From positions 1-22,736 of the forward strand of contig JAJRSP010000030.1 in the NCBI GenBank assembly GCA_024278775.1: a stretch of DNA of 22,736 nucleotides, written 5' to 3'. Source of the stretch: Planctomycetota bacterium (GTDB lineage: Bacteria; Planctomycetota; Phycisphaerae; UBA1845). A model generated the notes under the pieces. It saw only the letters and a program-made list of their open reading frames with translations. It was not told the origin of the DNA and did not search any database. Of this stretch, positions 7,908-14,308 are shown one piece after another; the first letter of the stretch is position 1; each line of letters starts with the position of its first letter. The translations under genes and the position numbers were made by a program.

Positions 7908-8707
7908 CAGATCGTCAACCTCGTCATTCCCGGATCCAAACCGAACGACTCACGCACCATCGAAAGTGCCCGAAACGCCGCATCCACCAGCATGTCACCG
8001 GAGGCCATCAGGGCAACGCCCCCGATCGCCAGCGCAATCAAGAGGCGTAGCGTGAAGCCGACCGACAGGATGTTGAGCTGCGGCATCGTTCGAGAGAGAA
8101 ACCCCAACGCCACGCCGGACACAAACACGGCTACGATGATCGGTGCGCCGACCCGAACGCCCAAAATAAAGGCGGCCGTCAACATCTCGGAAAGCAACAC
8201 CACCACCGAATCGGACAATTGGAATGACAGAATCGGCACGGCATCGTACGTATCCAACAGCGCCGCCATGGTTGCACGATGTCCGCCAATAATGAGAAAC
8301 AACATCGTGAGCACAACCGTATATAGAGCACCCAATGTTGACACTTGTTCGTTGGTTGACGGGTCAACGATCTGCCCCATCGAGAGCCCCGCCTGCTGAC
8401 CGGCCGTGCGACCCGCTACCTCCGCTCCCATGATGAATATCGTAAGCGAAAGACCGATCGTCGCGCCGATCATCATCTCGGACACACCACCGATCAGCAC
8501 GGCCCCCAACCCCATGTGAGCAGGCACCTGTGATTTGACCATCGGAAACATGATGGCCGCTATCATCATGATCATGGCCGCACGCACCCGTGTGGGGATC
8601 ATCTGACTTCCGAACACCGGCGCAGTCATCACAAGCCCCGATATTCGAAAGAGTACGAGCGCGAACACCGGCAGACTATACAAAATGTCAATTAACGAAG
8701 CAGGCAA
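7907..8707 (-). CDS. fliR: Flagellar export gate protein FliR
   Basis: FliR is part of the FliP5-FliQ4-FliR1 export channel in the basal body membrane. The 266-residue protein is strongly hydrophobic with about six predicted helices. It shows family features such as FALVLFRISGLVMTAPVFGS near the start, AEVAGRTAGQQAGLSMGQIV around the middle and R-T-M-P-Q-L-N-I-L-S-V-G near the C-terminus. Translation appears to begin at a TTG (8705-8707): AGGAG lies 6 bases before it, and no better ATG sits nearby. The gene starts 30 bases after fliQ ends and its stop overlaps the flhB start. The family assignment is secure; the TTG start is slightly less so. Confidence 0.96.
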   Translation of the reverse strand: MPASLIDILYSLPVFALVLFRISGLVMTAPVFGSQMIPTRVRAAMIMMIAAIMFPMVKSQVPAHMGLGAVLIGGVSEMMIGATIGLSLTIFIMGAEVAGRTAGQQAGLSMGQIVDPSTNEQVSTLGALYTVVLTMLFLIIGGHRATMAALLDTYDAVPILSFQLSDSVVVLLSEMLTAAFILGVRVGAPIIVAVFVSGVALGFLSRTMPQLNILSVGFTLRLLIALAIGGVALMASGDMLVDAAFRALSMVRESFGLDPGMTRLTI

Positions 8708-8737
8708 CGATCACTCCTACCCACACCTCATCCACGC

Positions 8738-8998
8738 TCACCACGGTACGCCGCCGAGCATCTGCACGGCGTAGCCAATCATTTGTTCCGCGATCCAGGG
8801 AATAAAGAACGCCGCCGCGACAACCATGGCGGCGATCTTCGGCACAAACGTAAGCGTCTGTTCCTGCAACTGCGTCACCGCTTGGAACAGCGATATCGCC
8901 AGCCCCACCACCAGGCCGATCAGCAGAATCGGTGCCGACGACACCAACGCCATCCAAAACGCATTTCTTCCCAAAGATAGAGCCGCATCAAGTTCCAT
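8738..8998 (-). CDS. fliQ: Flagellar export gate protein FliQ
   Basis: FliQ is a small two-helix subunit of the FliPQR export channel. The 86-residue product is close to the usual length of about 89. Its two hydrophobic helices lie at about residues 15-40 (APILLIGLVVGLAISLFQA) and 53-72 (KIAAMVVAAAFFIPWIAEQM). The conserved loop between them reads QLQEQTLTFVPK. The ATG at 8996-8998 is chosen because AGGTG stands about 6 bases upstream; the frame stays open to 9046, but the extra residues are not FliQ-like. It follows fliP by 51 bases and precedes fliR by 30 bases, the standard order. Confidence 0.96.
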   Translation of the reverse strand: MELDAALSLGRNAFWMALVSSAPILLIGLVVGLAISLFQAVTQLQEQTLTFVPKIAAMVVAAAFFIPWIAEQMIGYAVQMLGGVPW

Positions 8999-9049
8999 AA
9001 GACACCTTTTCTCGACGGCGATCAAAGATGATTCGCCGACACCCACGCG

Positions 9050-9994
9050 TTACGCGAAGCTGCGCAACAGCGTCTCCACCACCAAATGCCACCCGTCCGC
9101 CAGCACAAACAGCAGCAGCTTAAACGGCAACGAAATCAGAACGGGCGGGAGCATCATCATACCCATCGAAAGCAAAATCGTGGCGATCACCATGTCCACG
9201 ACCAAAAACGGCAGATAGATTCGGAACCCCATGATGAACGCCGTTTTCAACTCGCTCAACATAAACGCAGGGATCATCACGGTGATCGGCACGTTAGCGA
9301 CGTCGATCTCTTCGTCCGGAGCGATAGTGCGGTTTTGGGCATACTCCAAAAACAAATACACATCCTCCTGGTTTCCGGCTTGATCAATCTGGCGATACAT
9401 AAAGTCTTTCATGTAATCGCTGGTGATGTCCATCGCCGCTTCCTGTCCCATTTTGTTATCAAAATAGGGACCGATGGCGTCATCATGCACGCGCTGCCAC
9501 GTCGGCGCCATCACAATCGCCGTAATGAACAGAGACAAGCCCAGCAGAACCTGCCCGGGAGGTAGCTGCGGCGTACCCACAGCCTGGCGAAGCAGGGCAA
9601 GGACAATCACGATACGCGGAAACGCCGTCATCATCACGAGAATCGACGGGACCAGAGTCAGCACCGTCATCAAGACAAGAATCTGCAACGTCGCGCTGAC
9701 GCCCTTGGCATCCGAAGCCGACGGCACAATTTTACTCAGATCGGGGATGCGAATACCGTTGTCAAACGAAGAACCGTCGGCGGCCTGAGTGGCTGTCGCG
9801 GCTTCGCTCTGCGCGCGGACGGGCGGCGCTGTAACAAACACCATCGTCAACGCGACCAGAACGACGAACGCCAAGCGACCGACACGAACATCCAACTTCC
9901 CAGAACGAGGGTCTCTACGCCCACGCCTCAGAGCCGGATCTTGCCGCCGTTCTTGAAACACATTGACACACGAGCCTCCATGCTCAGTGGTCAT
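9050..9994 (-). CDS. fliP: Flagellar export gate protein FliP, with an extended N-terminus
   Basis: FliP is the pentameric core of the export channel. From about residue 75 the 314-residue protein matches the family: MTAFPRIVIVLALLRQAVGT, the PPGQVLLGLSLF segment, and near the C-terminus AFIMGFRIYLPFLVVDMVIA and MMMLPPVLISLPFKLLLFVL. About 40 basic, polar residues precede the hydrophobic signal-like segment LAFVVLVALTMVFVTAPPVRA, probably cut after V-R-A (about residues 59-61). The ATG at 9992-9994 has GGAG 6 bases upstream, which supports the long form, although a shorter n-region is usual. It lies 46 bases after fliO, 51 before fliQ. Type III secretion SctR is a close relative but is excluded by context. 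Confidence 0.96.
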   Translation of the reverse strand: MTTEHGGSCVNVFQERRQDPALRRGRRDPRSGKLDVRVGRLAFVVLVALTMVFVTAPPVRAQSEAATATQAADGSSFDNGIRIPDLSKIVPSASDAKGVSATLQILVLMTVLTLVPSILVMMTAFPRIVIVLALLRQAVGTPQLPPGQVLLGLSLFITAIVMAPTWQRVHDDAIGPYFDNKMGQEAAMDITSDYMKDFMYRQIDQAGNQEDVYLFLEYAQNRTIAPDEEIDVANVPITVMIPAFMLSELKTAFIMGFRIYLPFLVVDMVIATILLSMGMMMLPPVLISLPFKLLLFVLADGWHLVVETLLRSFA

Positions 9995-10040
9995 TCGCGA
10001 CTCCGTGCGCCATACCCCCGCCCCCTGCAGGGCCCCGGCG

Positions 10041-10862
10041 CTACCTCTTCGCCTGCAAACCGCGCAATCGATCCTTCAATTGCGATAACGCACTTCCATG
10101 AAACGCCACACGCCGAGATGGCGCGACCGAATCCCTATCGCCGGCCCCCGCTTCGGTCAAACCTTCACCAAGATCAAGGTCGAAGGCATCCGCCTCGCGC
10201 GCGATCAGCTTATCGAACCCCTTCGCCGCCGGAACGATCCCGTCACCGACCTTCGCTACGAGTTCAGCCACCTCATCGCCGTCGGTGATCTCTGCAAGCG
10301 GAGTGATGCGCTCGCCGGACAATCCGATCAGCACAAACCGCCGACCAATCCGCAGCAACGCCACGTTGTGTTTGGGGGAGACCGCCGAACGAGCCACGAC
10401 ACGAAGCACGGCGCTGTCCGCGGTGCGAAATGAAGGCACGAACCGCCGGGCCAACCAATACACACCCGCCACCAGACTTAACACAATCGCCAGCGACACC
10501 AGACTCGATCGGTACCACGGCACGGTGAGGGTCTGACGGGGCGGTTCTTCGGTACCGGACCGTGCGGCACTACGTCGGCGTACCCACCTGACCGTAGAGG
10601 ATGCCGCGGGGGCATCGGCCGCTACCGCTTCATCCGCGGGGGAGCCGGTCTTGGCGACCAGACCAAGCTGCGCACCGGCCACGGGTTCCACGTCAACGGC
10701 ATGATCAGCTTCGAGCACCGAGACACTCTGATTCGGTGCCACAGCCTCACGCGATGCGTCATGTCCGGAGGAAGCGTACAGCGGCGGGACGGGGCCACCG
10801 ACCAATGCGGCCACCCCAGCGCAGAGACAAATTCCAGTCTTCCTCCATGAAGCCATGCTCAT
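10041..10862 (-). CDS. fliO: Flagellar biosynthesis protein FliO (FliZ-type)
   Basis: FliO assists assembly of the FliP ring in the membrane. The 273-residue protein is long for this family. It has a likely N-terminal signal peptide (residues 1 to about 31, hydrophobic core ICLCAGVAALVG), then a periplasmic Ala/Glu/Val-rich region of about 85 residues. A single membrane helix follows at about 119-138 (SSLVSLAIVLSLVAGVYWLA), then a cytoplasmic domain with the FliO hallmark RRFVLIGLSGERITPLAEI (174-192). The C-terminal tail is variable. A GGAGG site precedes both the ATG at 10862 and a second ATG at 10856, so the start could be either. It follows fliN by 41 bases and precedes fliP. The layout resembles Bacillus FliZ/FliO. 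Confidence 0.9.
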   Translation of the reverse strand: MSMASWRKTGICLCAGVAALVGGPVPPLYASSGHDASREAVAPNQSVSVLEADHAVDVEPVAGAQLGLVAKTGSPADEAVAADAPAASSTVRWVRRRSAARSGTEEPPRQTLTVPWYRSSLVSLAIVLSLVAGVYWLARRFVPSFRTADSAVLRVVARSAVSPKHNVALLRIGRRFVLIGLSGERITPLAEITDGDEVAELVAKVGDGIVPAAKGFDKLIAREADAFDLDLGEGLTEAGAGDRDSVAPSRRVAFHGSALSQLKDRLRGLQAKR

Positions 10863-10903
10863 TCGACCTCCCTGTCGAACGTGAGGCGGTAATGGTCGGC
10901 GGG

Positions 10904-11710
10904 CTACGCACTCACGCGATGCGGATCGTTCGAGATCACATCACTGATACGCACGCAGAAGTTATCGTTCAACACGAGCACTTCTCCGCGTGCCACCAAC
11001 CTGTCATTCACATATACATCTACGGGATCGCCGGCCAGCTTGTCAAGCTCGACGACGGCCCCCTCACCCAGTTGCAGCACATCCTCCACCAACATACGTG
11101 TTCTACCGAGCTCAATCTTCACACGCAGCTTGACATCATTGAGCATGCTCACCCGGTTGGCATCAGCGCTGGCAATCGTAGCATCAAAGTTCGTCAGGCT
11201 CGGTGGTGCCGAACCCGGAGGTGGGGGCGGAATCGGCGCAGCGGGGGCGGGGGCAGGCGCACTAGCCGCCGCCGCTTTTTCCTCTTCTATCGCGGCCTGC
11301 ATCATCGCCGCCGCTTCATCAAACGGACGCCCCATCGAATCGACTCGGTCATCGGGCGGAGACTCCGCCGCGTGCTCACTTCCACCCTTGTCCTCGGATG
11401 ACGTCTCGGAACCGGATTCCAAACCACTCAACAATGCGTCGATGTCGTCCTGTGAAACAGCCCCCGAAGGCTCAGCCGCCGGCGTCTCTGTCGCACCGGC
11501 ATCACCGCCCTCAGCACTAGCGCTCAACAAGGCGTCAATATCGGCTTGCGAAACCGCACCCGATTCCGCCTGCGAAGCGTCACCCTGATCTTCCGGGGAT
11601 GTCGCTTCGCTGGAAGCGGCTCCGCCGCTCATCAGCGCGTCGATATCCGCCTGGCTAAACCCGGCATCTCCCGACGACGCTGCGCCCGCTTGGCTCGGAT
11701 CGTCACTCAT
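10904..11710 (-). CDS. fliN: Flagellar C-ring protein FliN with three FliM-like CheY-docking motifs
   Basis: FliN forms the base of the C-ring switch and docks the export ATPase complex. The C-terminal SpoA domain is clear at about residues 188-262 (LNDVKLRVKIELGRTRMLVE and later GEVLVLNDNFCVRISDVI). The protein is 268 residues, against about 140 in E. coli FliN. The extra N-terminal half is acidic and Ser/Ala-rich and holds three near-identical motifs: FSQADIDALMS (18-28), VSQADIDALLS (53-63) and VSQDDIDALLS (85-95). A predicted helix (DEAAAMMQAAIEEEKAAAAS, 131-150) and a Pro/Ala linker (151-170) follow. The motif matches the CheY-P binding peptide at the start of FliM. Only one SpoA domain is present and no FliM middle (CheC-like) domain, so this is not a FliY or FliM-FliN fusion. 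It follows fliL by 80 bases, with no fliM between. Confidence 0.94.
   Translation of the reverse strand: MSDDPSQAGAASSGDAGFSQADIDALMSGGAASSEATSPEDQGDASQAESGAVSQADIDALLSASAEGGDAGATETPAAEPSGAVSQDDIDALLSGLESGSETSSEDKGGSEHAAESPPDDRVDSMGRPFDEAAAMMQAAIEEEKAAAASAPAPAPAAPIPPPPPGSAPPSLTNFDATIASADANRVSMLNDVKLRVKIELGRTRMLVEDVLQLGEGAVVELDKLAGDPVDVYVNDRLVARGEVLVLNDNFCVRISDVISNDPHRVSA
11426..11659 (-). repeat. Three coding repeats of the S-Q-x-D-I-D-A-L-L/M-S motif in fliN
   Basis: Three 11-residue units lie in frame at 11627-11659, 11522-11554 and 11426-11458 on the minus strand. They start 35 and 32 residues apart. Separating residues are acidic and Ser/Ala/Gly-rich and do not repeat. The units share Ser-Gln, Asp-Ile-Asp-Ala-Leu and a final Ser, with small changes at positions 1, 4 and 10, so they are amplified or convergent short motifs, not a recent large duplication. 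Confidence 0.9.
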
Positions 11711-11790
11711 AGATTCACACTACAACCCCAAACAGCATGTCCCGTACAAACCACGCGCTCTTATCGGCGAAGCGCGCGTCGCGCCGACAA
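11711..11790 (-). other. fliL-fliN intergenic region; site where fliM is usually found
   Basis: Only 80 bases separate fliL from fliN, so there is no room for fliM and no remnant of it is visible. A 6-base inverted repeat, CGCGCT (11754-11759) with AGCGCG (11771-11776), surrounds a GCCGATAA sequence (minus strand of 11761-11768). GCCGATAA matches a sigma-28 -10 box, but no TAAA lies 15 bases upstream of it, so I do not call a promoter. No T run follows the repeat on the minus strand, so it is not an intrinsic terminator. Confidence 0.4.
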
Positions 11791-12309
11791 TCAAACACCC
11801 GGTCGCGATTGTAGCAACTGCGGAATCAACACATCCTGAATCACATCTTCGTCGCCGAAGATTCGATCGAACTCATACTTCAAGCGTCGCCGAATGGTTC
11901 CCAAGTCCGGCTCATCCAAGTGTTTCGGGTCGGCACTACGTATCACTACATTGACAGCGTCTTCAAGCCGCGCACGGCGCGACTGCGTAAGCGATTCGAT
12001 CTCGGTAAGCCGATCGGCCTGTACCAGCCCTAATACGCGGATGTGATACGTAATGAACCGACCCGCCATTCTATTACTGGGGCGACACTCGGCCAACTCA
12101 ATCTCTGCGAGATCAGTCATTTTAGCACTGTCATCGCCCTCTCCCTCCGCCGCCGCAGCCTGTGGGGGAGGGGGGCTCAGCATGTTGGCGAGAAAATACA
12201 CCCCCGCCCCCTCACCGAGCATCAATGCCGCGACGACGACGATCGACAAACGACGCCCTGACGACGGTGGCGCGTCACCAGACGCATCGGTATTCTTTTT
12301 ATCAGCCAT
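11791..12309 (-). CDS. fliL: Flagellar basal body-associated protein FliL
   Basis: FliL surrounds the stator at the inner membrane and supports torque or stator stability. The 172-residue protein has a short polar N-terminus, one membrane helix at about residues 20-44 (LSIVVVAALMLGEGAGVYFLA) and a Pro/Ala linker. A periplasmic domain of about 110 residues follows, with the family pattern ITYHIRVLGLV and RLKYEFDRIFGDEDVIQDVL near the end. The ATG at 12307-12309 is chosen because GGAG precedes it by 7 bases. The start lies inside the end of motB (8-base overlap), so the two are probably translationally coupled, consistent with a stator role. The frame is open further upstream to 12351, but that is basic sequence inside motB. 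Confidence 0.93.
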   Translation of the reverse strand: MADKKNTDASGDAPPSSGRRLSIVVVAALMLGEGAGVYFLANMLSPPPPQAAAAEGEGDDSAKMTDLAEIELAECRPSNRMAGRFITYHIRVLGLVQADRLTEIESLTQSRRARLEDAVNVVIRSADPKHLDEPDLGTIRRRLKYEFDRIFGDEDVIQDVLIPQLLQSRPGV

Positions 12310-13060
12310 GGGAAGACTCCTTCGTTTCCTGAGCGGGCGTGCTACCCGCAAAATCTTCGATCAAGTCTTCCGTGACCAAAATTTCCACGCGGCGATTCAA
12401 CGAACGCCGCTCCTCCGTATAGGCCTGGCGCACCAGGGGTTCATTGTCACCGACAGCCACGAGTAACAGCCGCTCCGGACGAACCCCATGCTCCACCAAC
12501 ACGCGTGCGGCTGCTCGGGCCCGCGCGTACGACAGATCGCGGTCGTCCTCATAGAGCGAATCGGGTGGCAGCGGTTCACGTGTGGCATGCCCCCTCACCA
12601 GGATCTTGGTGTTGTAGCCGCGTAAACGTTCGGCCGTTTGCCCCAGCAGGTCTCGGGCCTCCGGCTTGAGCGTCGCACTGAAGCGGCTAAAGCTAATCCG
12701 ACCACCGACGACAACCTCCAATCCATCGCGTACGTCAGTGACGCGGAACTTTTTCCCGTGAATCCCCTCTTCCTCGGAATCACCACGATCTTTCGTAAAA
12801 ATAGGAACCTCGAGCTCCAGCAACTTCTGAATCAACGTATTCGCCGTATCGGCTTCGAGTGGCGTGGCCCCGACCGAGCCCACATATCCACCAAACGCAC
12901 GACGAAGTGACTCCATGACCCGTTGGAAACGCTGATCCCGCTTTTGCTCACTCATCGAAACAATAATGACAAAGAAGCACAGCAGGAGCGTCATGGCGTC
13001 ACCGTAGGTGACCATCCACTCAGGAGCCCCGGCCGGAGGATCTGGTTGTTTTCCCGGCAT
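12302..13060 (-). CDS. motB: Flagellar stator protein MotB
   Basis: MotB anchors the MotA5B2 stator to peptidoglycan and carries the proton-binding aspartate. The 252-residue protein starts P-G-K-Q-P-D-P-P. One membrane helix runs at about residues 16-37, with the likely ion-binding Asp21 in YGDAMTLLLCFFVIIVSM. A periplasmic linker and plug region follow. The OmpA-like peptidoglycan-binding domain covers about 115-230, with ILVRGHAT, DLSYARARAAARVLVEHGV and the signature R-S-L-N-R-R-V-E-I (219-227). The ATG at 13058-13060 has GGAG 6 bases upstream. It is 9 bases after motA and overlaps fliL. The motor ion (H+ or Na+) cannot be settled by eye. Confidence 0.96.
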   Translation of the reverse strand: MPGKQPDPPAGAPEWMVTYGDAMTLLLCFFVIIVSMSEQKRDQRFQRVMESLRRAFGGYVGSVGATPLEADTANTLIQKLLELEVPIFTKDRGDSEEEGIHGKKFRVTDVRDGLEVVVGGRISFSRFSATLKPEARDLLGQTAERLRGYNTKILVRGHATREPLPPDSLYEDDRDLSYARARAAARVLVEHGVRPERLLLVAVGDNEPLVRQAYTEERRSLNRRVEILVTEDLIEDFAGSTPAQETKESSHG

Positions 13061-13069
13061 TCGTCGCTC

Positions 13070-13852
13070 CTACGCCGCCTCAGATTCCTCAGCACTACTG
13101 TCCAGCCTCAACCGATTCGGCAGGAACGTCTTCAGCTTTTGCTCCACAATACGTGGGTTGTCCCCGGATTGAATCGCCATCACGCCTTTAATCATGATCA
13201 GCTTCACGAGCATTTCTTCTCGACTTCTCAGCCCAAGTTTATCAGCCATCGGCAACGCAATCAGGTTAGCCAACACCGCACCGTACATCGTGGTCAACAG
13301 GGCCACAGCCATCGCCGGGCCGATCGCAGAGGGATCGTTCATGTTTTGAAGCATGATGACCAGTCCGACGAGTGTTCCGATCATACCAAAGGCGGGACCG
13401 TATCGCCCGATGGTGTCAAAGATCGCCTTACCATCCGAGTGGCGGCCTTCGATCGTTTCCAGATCGTTCATCATGATGCTTTCGATCAGGTCCGGATCGG
13501 TACCGTCCACGGCCATTTGGATACCGGCCACGAGAAACGGATCTTTGATTTCTTTGGTGATGTTCTCCAGCGCCAGAATACCATCGCGCCGGGCCAATTC
13601 GGCATACCGTACCATGTCGGCGATCAAATCGGAAGCACTCGATACCTTGGTAAAAAAACAAATCTTCAACACCTTCGGCAGATCGAGCACACTCTTGAGT
13701 GGAAAGGCCACGAGCGTCGCGGCCACAGAACCCCCTAACACAATCGCCACCGAGCCGCCATCCATAAAAGCACCCAGGTCTGACTTGCCCATAATAGCCC
13801 AGAGCAACAGCGCTGTGCCGACGACCAAACCAATGACTGATGCAATATCCAT
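13070..13852 (-). CDS. motA: Flagellar stator protein MotA
   Basis: MotA is the ion channel subunit of the stator that pushes on FliG. The 260-residue protein has four membrane helices. The first two lie near residues 4-21 and 31-50 (SVAIVLGGSVAATLVAFPLK). A cytoplasmic region contains the FliG-interacting stretch YAELARRDGILALENITKEI. The last two helices include AFGMIGTLVGLVIMLQNM and ALLTTMYGAVLANLIALPMA, both standard. The C-terminus is acidic (AEESEAA). The ATG at 13850-13852 has AGGGA about 5 bases upstream. The spacing to flbD is 207 bases, the largest in the cluster, so the stator genes may have their own promoter. Confidence 0.97.
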   Translation of the reverse strand: MDIASVIGLVVGTALLLWAIMGKSDLGAFMDGGSVAIVLGGSVAATLVAFPLKSVLDLPKVLKICFFTKVSSASDLIADMVRYAELARRDGILALENITKEIKDPFLVAGIQMAVDGTDPDLIESIMMNDLETIEGRHSDGKAIFDTIGRYGPAFGMIGTLVGLVIMLQNMNDPSAIGPAMAVALLTTMYGAVLANLIALPMADKLGLRSREEMLVKLIMIKGVMAIQSGDNPRIVEQKLKTFLPNRLRLDSSAEESEAA

Positions 13853-14059
13853 GTTATTCCCTAATATCTAGCTCACGCCACAGCACAACGGCCATGACAC
13901 GACCACATCGCACCCCGCATCGGATATCGACGACTCCACTCACACCCATGAGAGCCGTCTACCGTCCGAGAACACCAGCCATCGCGACGATGCCGATAAC
14001 ATCGACGAACGTCCAAGATGAACCAGCGTGCCCTCGTCCACCGTGCCTCACGCCATTCG
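13853..14059 (-). other. Intergenic region between flbD and motA
   Basis: This is the largest gap in the window, 207 bases. I see no supported gene. The end nearest motA holds its ribosome binding site and an AT-rich patch (TAGATATTAGGG on the minus strand) that could act as part of a promoter, but no well-spaced -35 element is evident. A short inverted repeat, CGATG with CATCG, flanks TTATCGG near 13987-14003. No hairpin plus T run is present. A promoter for motA-motB-fliL is plausible by position only. Confidence 0.35.
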
Positions 14060-14254
14060 CTAGGCCACCTGAAAACCACGCACCTGCCGCTGATAATCAA
14101 TCGCACTTCTCACAACATCCTCCATCGCATCTCGTACGATGACTGAATCGCCATTGATGAACGTGATAATCGTATCCGGAGTGGATTCGATCATCTTGAT
14201 CAGGTCCGAGTTGACCACCACGACTCGATTGTCCAACCGCGTCACCGTAATCAT
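14060..14254 (-). CDS. flbD: Flagellar protein FlbD
   Basis: FlbD is a small conserved protein encoded next to flgE in many fla operons (YlzI/SwrD in Bacillus, where it supports motor torque). The 64-residue product shows the family pattern: MITVTRLDN at the start, VVVNSDLIKMIESTPDTIIT in the middle and FINGDSVIVRDAMEDVVRSA after it. The ATG at 14252-14254 is chosen because AGGAA precedes it by 6-7 bases and the family starts there; an upstream in-frame start at 14296 is disfavoured. It follows flgE by 54 bases. It is not the Caulobacter transcription factor of the same name. Its place upstream of motA-motB fits a motor-related role. Confidence 0.94.
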   Translation of the reverse strand: MITVTRLDNRVVVVNSDLIKMIESTPDTIITFINGDSVIVRDAMEDVVRSAIDYQRQVRGFQVA

Positions 14255-14308
14255 CCAAAGTTCCTTCCATACAACCCGGGCCACCTCACGGCACACCGCA
14301 ACCCGGCC

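Noticed and set aside
10904..11710. FliY or a FliM-FliN fusion in place of FliN
   Set aside because: Only one SpoA domain and no CheC-like middle domain can be seen; the N-terminal half is low-complexity.
11761..11768. GCCGATAA on the minus strand, matching the sigma-28 -10 box
   Set aside because: No TAAA -35 element lies about 15 bases upstream, and the site falls inside a short inverted repeat between fliL and fliN.
13992..13999. GCCGATAA on the plus strand, a second sigma-28-like -10 box
   Set aside because: The -35 position is poor (AACA) and no plus-strand gene follows.
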